Notes: a model not told the origin generated them from the sequence alone. 64,000 nt of DNA from Melaminivora sp034675505 (GCA_034675505.1 JAUCDD010000025.1:186001-250000), one strand, 5' to 3'; shown: positions 40,897 to 51,252, counted from the first letter of the stretch. Translations and numbers: made by a program.

Positions 40897-42490
40897 ATGA
40901 CCGCCGCCCAGCCCCTGCATGAACACCTGCGCCGCCACGCCCGCGCCACGCCCGATGGCGCCGCCGTGCTGTGGTACGGCCGCGCCATCGCCTGGGCCGA
41001 GCTGGACGCGGCCAGCGACGCCTTCGCCGCGCGCCTGCAGGCGCTGGGCGTGCAAAAGGGCGAGCCGGTAGTGCTGTTCCTCAACAACTGCCCGCAGTAC
41101 CTGGTGGCGCACTACGGCATCCAGAAGATCGGCGCCATCGTCTGCCCCAGCGGGCCCTTGAACAAGGCGCACGAGCTGGGCTACCAGCTGGGCGACCTGA
41201 AGGCGCGCGTGCTCGTCGCCGCCGCCGACCTGCTGCCGGTGGTGGCGCAGGTGCGCGCGGACAGTCAACTCGAGCACGTGTTCGCCGTGCACTACGCCGA
41301 CTGGCTGCCCGAGCAGCCCGCCATCGACCTGCCCGCCGAGCTGGCCGCCGCGCACCAGGGGCCGCGCCAAGTGCCTGCGGGCTGCGAGGATTTCTGGGCC
41401 GCGATGCGCACGGGCGAGCGCCCGCAGCCGGTGCAGCTCGCCATGGACGACGTCGCCCTGATGACCTACACCAGCGGCACCACCGGCCTGCCCAAGGGCG
41501 CCATGCTCAGCTACGGCAACGCGCTGTTCAAGACCGAGGTGACGGCGCAGACCGCAGGCCTGACACGCGACGATGTATGCCTGTCGATCGCGCCGCTGTA
41601 CCACATCGCCGGCATGCTGATGGGCGTGAACACGCCGGTGTGGGTGGGCTGCACGCAGGTGCTGCTGTTTCGCTTCGACCCGCTGGCGGTGCTGCAGGCC
41701 GTCGAGCGCCACCGCGTCAGCTTCTGGTATTCGATAGCGCCCATGAACGTGGCCTGCATGCAGGTGCCGCAGCCCTTTGACCTCTCCAGCCTCAAGCGCA
41801 ACTCGGTCACCAGCTTCGGCATCGCCTACACCGAGGCGCTGGCGCGCAAATGGCAGGACTTCACCGGCGGCTGCATCAGCTGCGAGGCCGCCTACGGCCT
41901 GTCGGAGACGCACACCATGGACACCGGCATGCCGTTCGATGCCATCCGCTGGGGCACGCACGGCAAGCCCATGCCGGGCGTCCACGTGCGCATCATCGAC
42001 CCGGCCAGCGGGGCGGAGCTGCCGGTGGGCGAGCAGGGCGAGATCACGCTGCAGTCGCCGGGCAACTTCAAGGGCTACTGGAACAAGCCCGAAGCCACCG
42101 CCGCCACGCTGCGCGACGGCTGGGTGCACACCGGCGACATGGGCCGCATGGACGCCGAGGGCTACCTGACGTTCACCGGCCGCTTCAAGGAAATGATCAA
42201 GGTCTCGGGCTACAGCGTGTTCCCCGAGGAGGTCGAATCCATCCTGAACCGCCACCCCGCCGTGGCGCAGCTCGGCCGTGATCGGCGTGCCCGACGCGGC
42301 CAAGGGCGAGGTGGTGCGCGCCTTCATCGTGCCGCGCGCGGGGCAGGCGCTGGATGAGGCGGATTTCATCGCCTGGTGCCGCGAGCACATGGCGCCGTAC
42401 GAGGCGCCGCGCGAGGTGCGCGTGATCGATGCGCTGCCGGCCACCGGGGCGGGCAAGGTGCTGCGCCGGCTGCTGAAAGACGCGGCCTGA
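40897..42490 (+). CDS. AMP-dependent acyl-CoA synthetase/ligase, one frameshift
   Basis: Activates a carboxylic acid to its CoA thioester through an acyl-AMP. The P-loop is TSGTTGLPKGAM (193-204), then AYGLSETH, GWVHTGDMGRMDAEGYLTFTGRFKEMIKVSG and, in the shifted part, the C-terminal lysine region ATGAGKVLRRLL. The frame shifts at 42271 (one extra base between QAQ-type and SAVIGVPD), which would otherwise delete the C-terminal domain. About 530 residues when corrected. The substrate is unknown. The neighbouring biotin carboxylase suggests that the product may be carboxylated, but a repeat lies between them. Confidence 0.88.
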
Positions 42491-42557
42491 TCATCCAGGC
42501 CCCGCGCCCGCTCCGCTACGTTTTGAATAGCCGCAACCCACGCTCTGGCGCGACCCG

Positions 42558-42671
42558 CTCCCTCCCCCTCTGGAGGAGGGCTGGGGCGGGGGCCAGCGAC
42601 GCCTGACCGGACAACCCGGCGCGCCAGCACCAGCCGGCCCCCATCCCCGCCTTCCCCCAGAGGGGAAGGAG
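42558..42671. repeat. Large GC-rich inverted repeat, family 2, copy 2
   Basis: Arms 42558-42594 and 42636-42671 match those of the element at 13251-13365 (for example ATCCCCGCCTTCCCCC in the right arm), while the 41-bp centre differs. It fills most of the space between the ligase and the carboxylase gene. Confidence 0.75.
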
Positions 42672-42715
42672 CAGGAGCGCCGCGCTCCATCTTGGTTCTT
42701 CTGTATCTCCACGCC

Positions 42716-45700
42716 ATGTTCCAAAAAGTCCTGATCGCCAACCGCGGCGAAGTCGCCATCCGCATCGCCCGCGCCCTGCACGAGCTGGGCGTCGCCAGCC
42801 TGGCCGTCTTTGCCGAGGACGACGCCCACGCCGCGCACCTGCACGCCGCCGACTCGGCCGCACCACTGGCGGGCAGCGGCCCGGCCGTCTACCTCGATGG
42901 CGCGCGCCTCATCGCCATCGCGCGTGCGCAGGGCTGCGACGCCATCCACCCCGGCTATGGCTTCCTGAGCGAGCGCGCCGACTTTGCCCAAGCCTGCGCC
43001 GACGCCGGCCTGCGCTTCATCGGCCCCACGCCCGCGCAGCTGGCACTGTTTGGCGACAAGGCGCGCTCGCGCGCCCTGGCCCAGGAGCAGGGCGTGCCCG
43101 TCATGCCCGGCAGCGGCGGAGCGCTGACGCTTGCCCAGGCGCGCGACTTCTTCCAGGCGCAGGGCGGCGCCGGCGTGATGCTCAAGGCCGTGGCCGGCGG
43201 CGGCGGGCGCGGCATGCGCGCGGTGCGCAGCCTGGCCGAGCTGGAGGACGCCTTTGCCCGCTGCCAGCGCGAGGCGCGCGCTGCCTTCGGCCTGGACGGC
43301 GTGTACGCCGAGCGGCTGATGGAGGGCGCGCGCCACATCGAGGTGCAAGTCCTGGCCGACGGCGACGCCGCCCTGGCCCTGGGCGAGCGCGAGTGCACGC
43401 TGCAGCGGCGCTTCCAGAAGGTGGTCGAGATCGCGCCCAGCCCCTCGCTCACGCCCGCGCTGCGCGCGCAGCTGCAGGGCGCCGCCCTGGCCATGGCGCG
43501 CGCCGTGCGCTACCAGGGCCTGGGGACGTGGGAATTCCTGGTGGACCTGGACAGCACAGCGCTGCCCTTCGTCTTCATCGAGACCAACGCGCGCTTGCAG
43601 GTCGAGCACACGGTGACCGAGGAAGTCACCGGCATCGACCTGGTGCAGGTGCAGCTGCGCCTGGCCGCCGGCTGCCGCCTGGCCGAGCTGGGGCTGGATG
43701 CGGCCGCGCCGCCGCCGGTGCGCGGCTGCGCCATCCAGTGGCGCATCAACGCCGAGACGCTGGACGGCGCGGGCCACGCCCTGGCCAGCAGCGGCACGCT
43801 CACGCGCTTCGACCTGCCCGGCGGCCCCGGCGTGCGCGTGGACACGCACGGCCACGCAGGCAGCGCGCCCTCGCCGCACTACGACACGCTGCTGGCCAAG
43901 CTGATCGTGCATGCGCCGGGCGGCTTCGGCGACGCGCTGCGCCGCTCGCGCCGGGCGCTGGCCGAGTTCCATATCGACGGCGTGGCGACCAACCTGCCGC
44001 TGCTGCGCGCGCTGGCCGCGCGGCCCGAGCTGCAGACCCAGCAGGTGCACACGCGCTGGCTGGAAGGGGTGCTGCCGCAGTTGCTGGAAGAATCAAAAAA
44101 GATAGCAAACAATCGGCCGTCCACGCCGGCAAGTGGCGGATTTGACCCGAAAACGCCGCCAACGGCCCCTTTGGAGCCCCTGGAGGAGGGCGCCGTGCCC
44201 GCGCCCATGCCGGCGCTGCTGGCGCAATGCAGCGTGGCCGAGGGCGACTGGGTGGCCGCCGGCGCCGAGCTGGCGCTGCTGGAGGCCATGAAGATGGAGC
44301 ACGTGCTGGCCGCGCCGCACGCCGGCCGCGTGCGCCGCTGGCTGGTGCCGGCCGGCGCGCAGCTGGCGCAGGGCCAGGCCGTGCTGCTGCTCGATGCCGA
44401 GGGCGACGCGCCGGGCGATGGCGCCGCGGCCGGCCAGGCCGCGCAACACGACCCGGACCACATCCGCGCCGACCTGCAGCGCGTCATCGACCGGCACGCG
44501 CCCACGCTGGACGCTGCCCGGCCTGAAGCCATGGCGCGCCGCCATGCCCAGGGCAGCCGCAGCGCGCGCGAGAACGTCCAGGACCTGTGCGACGAAGGCT
44601 CCTTCATCGAATACGGCCAGTTGGCCGTGGCCGCGCAGACGCGCCGGCGCAGCATGGAGGATTTGATCGCCAACACGCCGGCCGACGGCATGGTCACCGG
44701 CATCGGCAGCGTCAACGGCGCGCACTGCGCTGATGAAGAACGTGCGCGCACGGTAGTCATGGCCTACGACGCCACGGTGCTGGCGGGCACGCAAGGCATG
44801 CGCAACCACGCCAAGACCGACCGCATGCTGGGCATTGCCCTGCAGCAAAAATTGCCCGTGGTGCTGTTTGCCGAAGGCGGCGGCGGGCGGCCGGGCGACA
44901 CGGACATGGGCGTAGTTGCCGGCCTGCACGTACACACCTTCGCCGCGCACGCCGCGCTCTCGGGCCAGGTGCCCGTCGTCGGCATCGCGCACGGGCGCTG
45001 CTTTGCCGGCAACGCGGCGCTGCTGGGCTGCTCGGACGTCATCATCGCCACGCGCGCCAGCAACATCGGCATGGGCGGGCCGGCCATGATCGAAGGCGGC
45101 GGCCTGGGCGTGTTCGCGCCCGGGGACATCGGCCCGGCCAGCGTGCAGCACCAAAGCGGCGTGATCGACGTGCTGGTGGAGGACGAAGCAGAGGCCGTGG
45201 CGGCGGCGCGCCACTACCTGTCGTTCTTCCAGGGCCGCGCGCGCCAGTGGAGCGCGCCCGACCAGCGCCAGCTTCGCGCCGTGGTGCCTCACAACCGCCT
45301 GCGCGTGTACGACACGCGCGCGGCCATGGCGCAGCTGGTGGACGAGAGCAGCCTCCTGCCGCTGCGAACGGGCTTCGGCATCGGCATCCACACGGCGCTT
45401 GCGCGCATCGACGGCCGGCCCGTGGGCCTGCTGGCCAGCAACCCCGCGCACCTGGGCGGCGCCATCGACGCGCCGGCGGCCGACAAGGCGGCGCGCTTCA
45501 TGCAGCTGTGCAACGCGCACGGTCTGCCCATCGTCAGCCTGATCGACACGCCCGGCTTCATGGTCGGCCCCGAGGTTGAAAAAAACCGCGCAGGTGCGCC
45601 ACGTCAGCCGCCTGTTCGTCACCGCCGCCAGCCTGCGCGTGCCGTTCTTCGCCGTGGTGCTGCGCAAGGCCTACGGGCTGGGGGCGATGGGCATGGCGGC

Positions 45701-46010
45701 CGGCGGGCTGCACGCGCCGGTGTTCACCGTGTCCTGGCCCACGGGCGAATTCGGCGCCATGGGACTGGAGGGCGCGGTGCGCCTGGGGTTTCGCAAGGAA
45801 CTGGAAGCCGTGGCCGAAGGGGCCGAGCGCGACGCGTTGTTCCAGCAGCTGCTGGCACGCCAGTACGCGCACGGCGAGGCCATGCACATGGCCAGCACGC
45901 TGGAGATCGATGCCGTCATCGACCCTGCGGAAACCCGCGCCTGGCTGGTGCGCGGACTGGCCTCGGCGCAGCTGCGCGAAGGCCGCGCGCGCTTCGTGGA
46001 TACCTGGTAG
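42716..46010 (+). CDS. Single-chain biotin-dependent acyl-CoA carboxylase (BC-BCCP-CT), one frameshift
   Basis: Carboxylates an acyl-CoA using bicarbonate and ATP. About 1,097 residues: biotin carboxylase from residue 1 (MFQKVLIANRGEVAIRIARAL, then the ATP-grasp KAVAGGGGRGMRAV), a biotinyl domain with EAMKMEH (biotin on Lys526), and a carboxyltransferase with both halves (DEGSFIEYGQLAVAAQ, GNAALLGCSDVIIATRASNIGMGGPAMI). The A7 run at 45579-45585 has one extra A; the frame resumes at EKTAQVRHVSRLF. Codons about 460-481, the linker before the biotinyl domain, are a repeat-element copy. The substrate cannot be assigned; such fused enzymes act on short- to long-chain acyl-CoAs. Confidence 0.9.
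44093..44158 (+). repeat. Interspersed repeat family 1, copy f, inside the carboxylase gene
   Basis: ATAGCA, 15 bases, ACGCCGGC, 9 bases, ATTTGACCCGAAAA, then CGCC. Same spacing as the intergenic copies. It is translated in frame as a polar linker (KKIANNRPSTPASGGFDPKT) between the biotin carboxylase and biotinyl domains, where length is tolerated. The codons are visibly A/T-richer than around. Confidence 0.7.
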
Positions 46011-46059
46011 GCCGGTGGTAAGCTTGCCCGATTTGCCCCCTCAAGCTTCGGGAAAACGC

Positions 46060-47202
46060 ATGCCCGGACTTCTGCCCCACATCGACCCCCCCGACGGACT
46101 GCTGGAGTTTTCCGTGGTCTACACCGACCGCGCGCTCAACCACATGTCCAAGCGCTTCGTCGGCGTGATGCAGGACATCCTGGCGACGCTCAAGGAGGTC
46201 TACCACGCGCACACCGCCGTCCTCGTGCCCGGCAGCGGCACCTTCGGCATGGAGGCCGTGGCGCGCCAGTTCGCCAACAAGGAAAAAGTGCTGATCGTGC
46301 GCAACGGCTGGTTCAGCTACCGCTGGACGCAGATCTTCGACGCCGACGCGGGCCTGGGCGGCGGCTCGGTCGTCTGCAAGGCGCGCCAGCAGGGCGAAGG
46401 CGCGCAGGCACCCTGGGCGCCGTGCCCGGCGGAAGAAGTGGCAGCGGCCATCCGCGCGGAGAAACCGAAGGTCGTGTTCGCCCCGCACGTGGAGACGGCC
46501 AGCGGCATCATCCTGCCGGACGACTACCTGCGCACCGTGAGCGACGCCGCGCACGAAGTCGGCGCGCTGTTCGTGCTGGACTGCGTGGCCTCGGGCGCGA
46601 TGTGGGTGGACATGGAAAAGACGGGCGTGGACGTGCTGATCTCCGCCCCGCAAAAGGGCTGGAGCGGCTCGCCGTGCTGCGCCATGGTGATGCTGTCCCA
46701 GCGCGCGCGCGAAGCCATCGAGGGCACGCAAAGCTCCAGCTTCTCGTGCGATTTGAAGAAGTGGATGCAGATCGCCGAAGGCTACGAGAAAGGCCAGCAC
46801 GCCTACCACACCACCATGCCCACCGACGCGCTGGTGCTCTTGCGCGACGTGATGCTGGAGACGCGCGCCTACGGCTTCGGCAAGGTGCGCGGCGAGCAGG
46901 TCGAGCTGGGCGACAAGGTGCGCCACCTGCTGGAATCGCGCGGCTTCCCCAGCGTTGCCGCCGAGGGCTTCAAGGCGCCTGGCGTGGTGGTGAGCTACAC
47001 GCAGGATCCCGGCATCCAGAGCGGCAAGAAGTTCCAGGAAGTCGGCCTGCAGACCGCCGCCGGCGTGCCGCTGCAGTGCGGCGAAGGGCCGGATTTCAAG
47101 ACCTTCCGCATTGGCCTCTTCGGGCTGGAGAAGTGGCACAACGTCGAGCGCACCGTGGGCCACCTGCGCGCGGCGCTGGACCAGATCGCGCCGGCGCACT
47201 GA
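46060..47202 (+). CDS. Class V PLP-dependent aminotransferase
   Basis: 380 residues. Typical features: GSGTFGMEAVARQF, DCVASGAMWVDMEKTGVDVLISAPQKGWSG with Lys199 as the PLP anchor, and a C-terminal small domain ending FRIGLFGLEKWHNVERT. Fits the alanine-glyoxylate / serine-pyruvate type group; the actual amino donor is unknown. ATG 46060 lies 49 bp after the carboxylase stop, on the same strand, so co-transcription is possible. Confidence 0.88.
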   Translation: MPGLLPHIDPPDGLLEFSVVYTDRALNHMSKRFVGVMQDILATLKEVYHAHTAVLVPGSGTFGMEAVARQFANKEKVLIVRNGWFSYRWTQIFDADAGLGGGSVVCKARQQGEGAQAPWAPCPAEEVAAAIRAEKPKVVFAPHVETASGIILPDDYLRTVSDAAHEVGALFVLDCVASGAMWVDMEKTGVDVLISAPQKGWSGSPCCAMVMLSQRAREAIEGTQSSSFSCDLKKWMQIAEGYEKGQHAYHTTMPTDALVLLRDVMLETRAYGFGKVRGEQVELGDKVRHLLESRGFPSVAAEGFKAPGVVVSYTQDPGIQSGKKFQEVGLQTAAGVPLQCGEGPDFKTFRIGLFGLEKWHNVERTVGHLRAALDQIAPAH

Positions 47203-47325
47203 AGTAAGGAAGCGGGCCGGGGCCCGTGCGCCCCGGCATTGGCGCCCGGGGAGCACGCGCGGCGGCTGCGCTCTCCTACAGCGGGGCGTGGACGCTGGCC
47301 GGCAGCCGGGGCTATGCTGGCACGC

Positions 47326-48678
47326 ATGTCTTCCTCTCCCCTGGAACGCGCCGCCATCGCCGCTGACGCGGGCCTCGCGCCGCCCCTGCCGCAGGACGGC
47401 CACGCGCGCCAGCTGGCGCGCGCCAAGCGCCAGGCCACGGGCCTGCTGCTGGCCGTGATCGCGGTCTTCGTGCTCACGCACTTCCTGCCGCCCGGCCTGG
47501 CCGTGCAGTGCCTGCGCGCCGTGGCCGAGGCCGCCATGGTCGGCGCGCTGGCCGACTGGTTCGCCGTCTCGGCGCTGTTCCGGCGCATCCCGCTGCCGCT
47601 GCTGTCGCGCCACACCGACATCATCGCGCGCAACAAGGACCGCCTGGGCGGCAACCTCGCGGGCTTCGTGCGCGACAAGTTCCTGGACGCGCCCTCGCTG
47701 GTCGCCATGATCCGCCAGCACGACCCGGCCGGCATGCTGGCGCAGTGGCTCACCGCGCCCGCCAACGCACAGCTGCTGGGGCGCCAGGTGGCGCGGCTGG
47801 CGCTCACGGCGCTGGACACGCTGGAGGACAGCAAGATCCAGGCCTTCCTGGCCGACGCCGCGCGCACGCTGGTCGGGCAGCTGGACCTGTCGCGCGCCAT
47901 GGCCTCGGCGCTGGGCGCCCTCACCCACGAGGGCCGCCACCAGGCGCTGCTGGACGCGCTGCTGGCGCGCCTGGGCGAGCAGGTGCGCACGCCCGAGACG
48001 CGCCAGTTCATCGCCGACACCCTGGTGCAGTGGCTGCGCCGCGAGCACCCGCTGAAGCAGAAGATGCTGCCCACCGACTGGCTCTCGGGCAAGGGCGCCG
48101 GCGCCATCGCGCACGCGGTGGATGCGCTGCTCACCGCCATCGCCGAGGACCCGCGCCACGAGCTGCGCGAGGCGCTGGACGGCGCCGTCGCGCGCCTCAT
48201 CGCGCGCCTGCAGCAAGACCCCGAATGGGCCCGGCGCGGCGAGGAGATGCGCGGCTACCTGCAGAACGACGAGCTGCTGGGCGAGTACGTGCAGGGGCTG
48301 TGGCAGCAGCTGCGCCAGCGCCTGCAGGCCGACCTGGCCGACGAGGACTCGCAGCTGTCGCGCCGCGTCGCCGGCATGGGCCAGTGGCTGGGCATGGCGC
48401 TGGCCGGCGACGCCGCGCTGCGCGTGCGCCTGAACGTGCGCCTGGAGCTGTGGGCCGCCACCTTCGCGCCCGACGTGGCGCAGTCCGTGGCCGGCCACAT
48501 CCAGGCCACCGTGCAGCGCTGGGATGCCCAGGAGACGGCCCGCCTGGTGGAGCTGCACATCGGCACCGACCTGCAGTACATCCGCATCAACGGCACCGTG
48601 GTGGGCGGCCTGATCGGCCTGGTGCTGTTCGGCATCGGGCAGGCGCGCGCCCTGTGGCTGGCCGGCGGCGGTGGTTGA
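47326..48678 (+). CDS. DUF445 membrane protein
   Basis: About 450 residues. Hydrophobic segments near the N-terminus (ATGLLLAVIAVFVLTHFLP) and at the very end (VVGGLIGLVLFGIGQA) flank a long alpha-helical, Ala/Leu/Arg-rich cytoplasmic or periplasmic body. ALADWFAVSALFRRIPLPLLSRHT is the DUF445 signature. The function is not established. ATG 47326 is chosen; ATG 47314 is also in frame. The upstream 123 bp contain a G/C-rich imperfect hairpin near 47215-47255. Confidence 0.82.
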   Translation: MSSSPLERAAIAADAGLAPPLPQDGHARQLARAKRQATGLLLAVIAVFVLTHFLPPGLAVQCLRAVAEAAMVGALADWFAVSALFRRIPLPLLSRHTDIIARNKDRLGGNLAGFVRDKFLDAPSLVAMIRQHDPAGMLAQWLTAPANAQLLGRQVARLALTALDTLEDSKIQAFLADAARTLVGQLDLSRAMASALGALTHEGRHQALLDALLARLGEQVRTPETRQFIADTLVQWLRREHPLKQKMLPTDWLSGKGAGAIAHAVDALLTAIAEDPRHELREALDGAVARLIARLQQDPEWARRGEEMRGYLQNDELLGEYVQGLWQQLRQRLQADLADEDSQLSRRVAGMGQWLGMALAGDAALRVRLNVRLELWAATFAPDVAQSVAGHIQATVQRWDAQETARLVELHIGTDLQYIRINGTVVGGLIGLVLFGIGQARALWLAGGGG

Positions 48679-48692
48679 TTCGCTCTCATTTA

Positions 48693-48757
48693 TATAGCTA
48701 TACGCCGGCTGCTGGCGCCGGCATGCGGGGGTTTTGACTCAAAAACGCCGAAAACCC
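48693..48757 (+). repeat. Interspersed repeat family 1, copy g
   Basis: ATAGCT, 15 bases, GCGCCGGC, 9 bases, TTTTGACTCAAAA, then CGCC. With copy d this is the reference copy. It lies between the convergent DUF445 gene and the small secreted protein gene. Confidence 0.82.
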
Positions 48758-48769
48758 GCCGCAAAACGC

Positions 48770-49252
48770 TCAGAAGCGAAAGTCCAGCGACTGCGGCGCG
48801 CCGCCCACCTTCACCGTGCGGCTGTGGCTCTGGCCCGCGCCCTGCACCTGGACCTGGTAGCTGCCTGCGGGCAGCTGCAGCAGGCAGACCGGGCCGCCGG
48901 CCTTGAACGCCATGGCCTGGCCGCTGCCGCCGCCCTGGGGCGTGATGCGCACGTCGATGCTGGCCTCGTAGGCGCCATCGGCGCGGGCGAACAGCAGCGA
49001 CAGCGGGTAGTCCTTCATCGCCGCGCGCATGGCGGTCGATTCGTCTATGCCTATGCCCCCGCACTGGTAGCGCGCCGCGCCTGCAGCCTGCGCCGCCGGC
49101 AGGTGCGCCGGGGAGGCTGCTTGCGCGGCCCCTTGCGAGGCCGTTTGTGCAGTCGTTTGTGCGGCCGCGCCGGCGCTGGCGGCGGCCAGCAGGGCTGCGG
49201 CGCCCCAGTGGGCGAGGGTGCGTGCGGTGGAGGTGGCGAGGAGTGCAGGCAT
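48770..49252 (-). CDS. Small secreted protein of unknown function
   Basis: 160 residues. A signal peptide is likely (basic start, LAHWGAAALLAAASAGAAA, cleavage near AAA-Q). A low-complexity Ala/Gln/Thr stretch follows, and then a C-terminal part with two Cys (RYQCGGIGI, GGPVCLLQLPAGSYQVQV). LPAGSYQVQVQ resembles the beta-sandwich of carboxypeptidase-regulatory-like domains. AAGGA precedes the ATG at 49252. No function assigned. Confidence 0.7.
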   Translation of the reverse strand: MPALLATSTARTLAHWGAAALLAAASAGAAAQTTAQTASQGAAQAASPAHLPAAQAAGAARYQCGGIGIDESTAMRAAMKDYPLSLLFARADGAYEASIDVRITPQGGGSGQAMAFKAGGPVCLLQLPAGSYQVQVQGAGQSHSRTVKVGGAPQSLDFRF

Positions 49253-49364
49253 GGGAAGTCCTTTCGTGGAGCGGCAAAAAGAACCATGCTGGGCGCACGC
49301 TGCCCGCCTGCCTGTCAGCGCGCGGCGTGCATGGCTGTCGCCCGGCGCGCCGCCAGGCGGGTCA

Positions 49365-49630
49365 GAGCCTGTTCAACGCCTTTTCATGGGGTACGCATGG
49401 CAGCAAAACGCCACGATCAAGGCGCCCGCCGCAGCCCATGCTGGCGGCCTGGGCAAGGTGGGCAACGCCGGGCGCGGCGTTTTGCTGCCATGCCCTTCGG
49501 GTTGCCCGGCAAAGGCGGCGTCTGCGGCGTTGCCCATCCTCGCCGCACATCAGTGCGGCTTGCGGTGGGCGACTTGCATCCGCCGCCTTTGCCGGGCAAC
49601 GTACCCCATGAAAAGACGTTGAACAGGCTC
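49365..49630. mobile_element. MITE-like element with 31-bp terminal inverted repeats
   Basis: 266 bp without a credible gene. The ends 49365-49395 and 49600-49630 are inverted copies with one mismatch, starting GAGCCTGTTCAACG. They are flanked by the direct repeat TCA (49362-49364 and 49631-49633), a TNA target of the kind used by the IS1031 branch of IS5-family elements. Inside are two more perfect inverted pairs: 17 bp (49396-49412 with 49476-49492) and 19 bp (49501-49519 with 49582-49600). A GCCGCAC / GTGCGGC hairpin lies at 49542-49559. The right TCA is the glcD-like stop codon (TGA on the minus strand), so insertion spared the gene. Confidence 0.75.
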
Positions 49631-51142
49631 TCAGAAACGCGGCAGGTCCGGGTGCCTGAGCTGCCCGCCGCGCACCAGCATGCGGCCGTACTCGGCGCAG
49701 CGGTTCAGCGTGGGGATCACCTTGCCGGGGTTGAGCAGGCCGGCCGGGTCGAAGGCGGTCTTCAGCGCCAGCATCTGGGCGTTTTCCTCGGGGGTGAACT
49801 GCACGCACATGCTGTTCAACTTCTCCACGCCCACGCCGTGCTCGCCCGTCACCGTGCCGCCCATGGCCACGCTGGTCTCCAGGATGTCGGCGCCGAACAG
49901 CTCGCAGCGGCGCAGCTCGTCCGCGTCGTTGGCGTCGAACAGGATCAGGGGGTGCAGGTTGCCGTCGCCGGCGTGAAACACGTTGCAGCAGCGCAGCCCG
50001 TATTTCTTCTCCATCTCCGAGATCGCCAGCAGGATGTCCGCCAGGCGCTTTCTGGGGATGGTCGAATCCATGCACATGTAGTCCGGGCTGATGCGGCCGC
50101 TGGCGGGAAAGGCGTTCTTGCGCCCGCTCCAGAAGCGCGCGCGCTCCTCCTCGTCGCGGCTCACGGCAATCGCCGTGGCGCCAAAGGCGGTGAGCACCTC
50201 GCTCATGCGGGCGATCTCCTCCTCGACCTCCTCGGGCGTGCCGTCGCTCTCGCACAGCAAGATGGCGGCGGCCGACAGGTCGTAGCCGGCGCGCACGAAG
50301 TCCTCCACGGCGGCCGTCATGGGCTTGTCCATCATCTCCAGCCCGGCCGGGATGATGCCGGCGGCGATCACCCCCGCCACGGCGTCGCCCGCCTTCCTCA
50401 CGTCGTCGAAGCTGGCCATGATGCAGCGCGCCAGCTGCGGGCGCGGGATCAGGCGCACGGTGACCTCCAGCGCCACGGCCAGCATGCCCTCGCTGCCGAT
50501 CACGGCGGCCAGCAGGTCCAGCCCCGGCGCGTCCAGCGCCTGGCTGCCGAAGGTGACGGGCTGGCCCTCCATGGTGTAGCCGCGCACCGCAAGCACGTTG
50601 TGCACGGTGAGCCCGTACTTCAGGCAGTGCACGCCGCCGGAGTTCTCGGCCACGTTGCCGCCTATGGTGCAGGCGATCTGGCTGCTGGGGTCGGGCGCGT
50701 AATACAGGCCATGCGGCGCTGCGGCCTCGCTGATGGCCAGGTTGCGCACGCCGCACTGCACGCGAGCGGTGCGGCTGATGGGGTCCACCTGCAGGATGCG
50801 GTTGAACCGGGCCAGCGACAGCGTCACGCCCATGGCGTGCGGCATGGCGCCGCCCGACAGCCCGGTGCCGGCGCCGCGCGCCACCACCGGCACCTGCAGG
50901 CGGTGGCAGGCCTGCAGCACGGCCTGCACTTCTTCCTCGGTCTCGGGCAGGCACACCACCAGCGGGCGCTGGCGGTAGGCCGTCAGGCCGTCGCACTCGT
51001 AGGGCGTGGTGTCCTCGGGCTGCCACAGCAGGGCGTGCTGCGGCACGCAGGCGGCCAGCGCCTGCACGACCTGCCGCTGGCGCGCGGCGCGCTCGGCGGG
51101 TGAGGGGTTGTCGGCGGGGCCGGGGCTGGGCTGTGCGTTCAT
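49631..51142 (-). CDS. glcD: FAD-linked oxidase, glycolate oxidase subunit GlcD type
   Basis: 503 residues. Oxidises a 2-hydroxyacid (glycolate or D-lactate type) with FAD. The FAD PCMH domain shows PVVARGAGTGLSGGAMP and GNVAENSGGVHCLKYG, and the C-terminal FAD-oxidase domain has HAGDGNLHPLILFD and GEHGVGVEKL. In glycolate oxidase GlcD works with GlcE and GlcF; neither is adjacent, so D-lactate or another substrate is possible. The stop codon coincides with the target duplication of the MITE. Confidence 0.9.
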   Translation of the reverse strand: MNAQPSPGPADNPSPAERAARQRQVVQALAACVPQHALLWQPEDTTPYECDGLTAYRQRPLVVCLPETEEEVQAVLQACHRLQVPVVARGAGTGLSGGAMPHAMGVTLSLARFNRILQVDPISRTARVQCGVRNLAISEAAAPHGLYYAPDPSSQIACTIGGNVAENSGGVHCLKYGLTVHNVLAVRGYTMEGQPVTFGSQALDAPGLDLLAAVIGSEGMLAVALEVTVRLIPRPQLARCIMASFDDVRKAGDAVAGVIAAGIIPAGLEMMDKPMTAAVEDFVRAGYDLSAAAILLCESDGTPEEVEEEIARMSEVLTAFGATAIAVSRDEEERARFWSGRKNAFPASGRISPDYMCMDSTIPRKRLADILLAISEMEKKYGLRCCNVFHAGDGNLHPLILFDANDADELRRCELFGADILETSVAMGGTVTGEHGVGVEKLNSMCVQFTPEENAQMLALKTAFDPAGLLNPGKVIPTLNRCAEYGRMLVRGGQLRHPDLPRF

Positions 51143-51252
51143 GAGGGAACTGTAGCGAAGCCAGGCGCGCTACGGCGCGCGCGCTCGGCTGTGGCGCATG
51201 AAATTTCGCGCAAGCTCCTGTGAGGGTTTTGGCGCGCCGGCCCCGGCAGCGC

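Noticed and set aside
49362..49620. Small open frames inside the MITE-like element as genes
   Set aside because: They are formed by the inverted repeats themselves, lack ribosome-binding sites and do not resemble a transposase.
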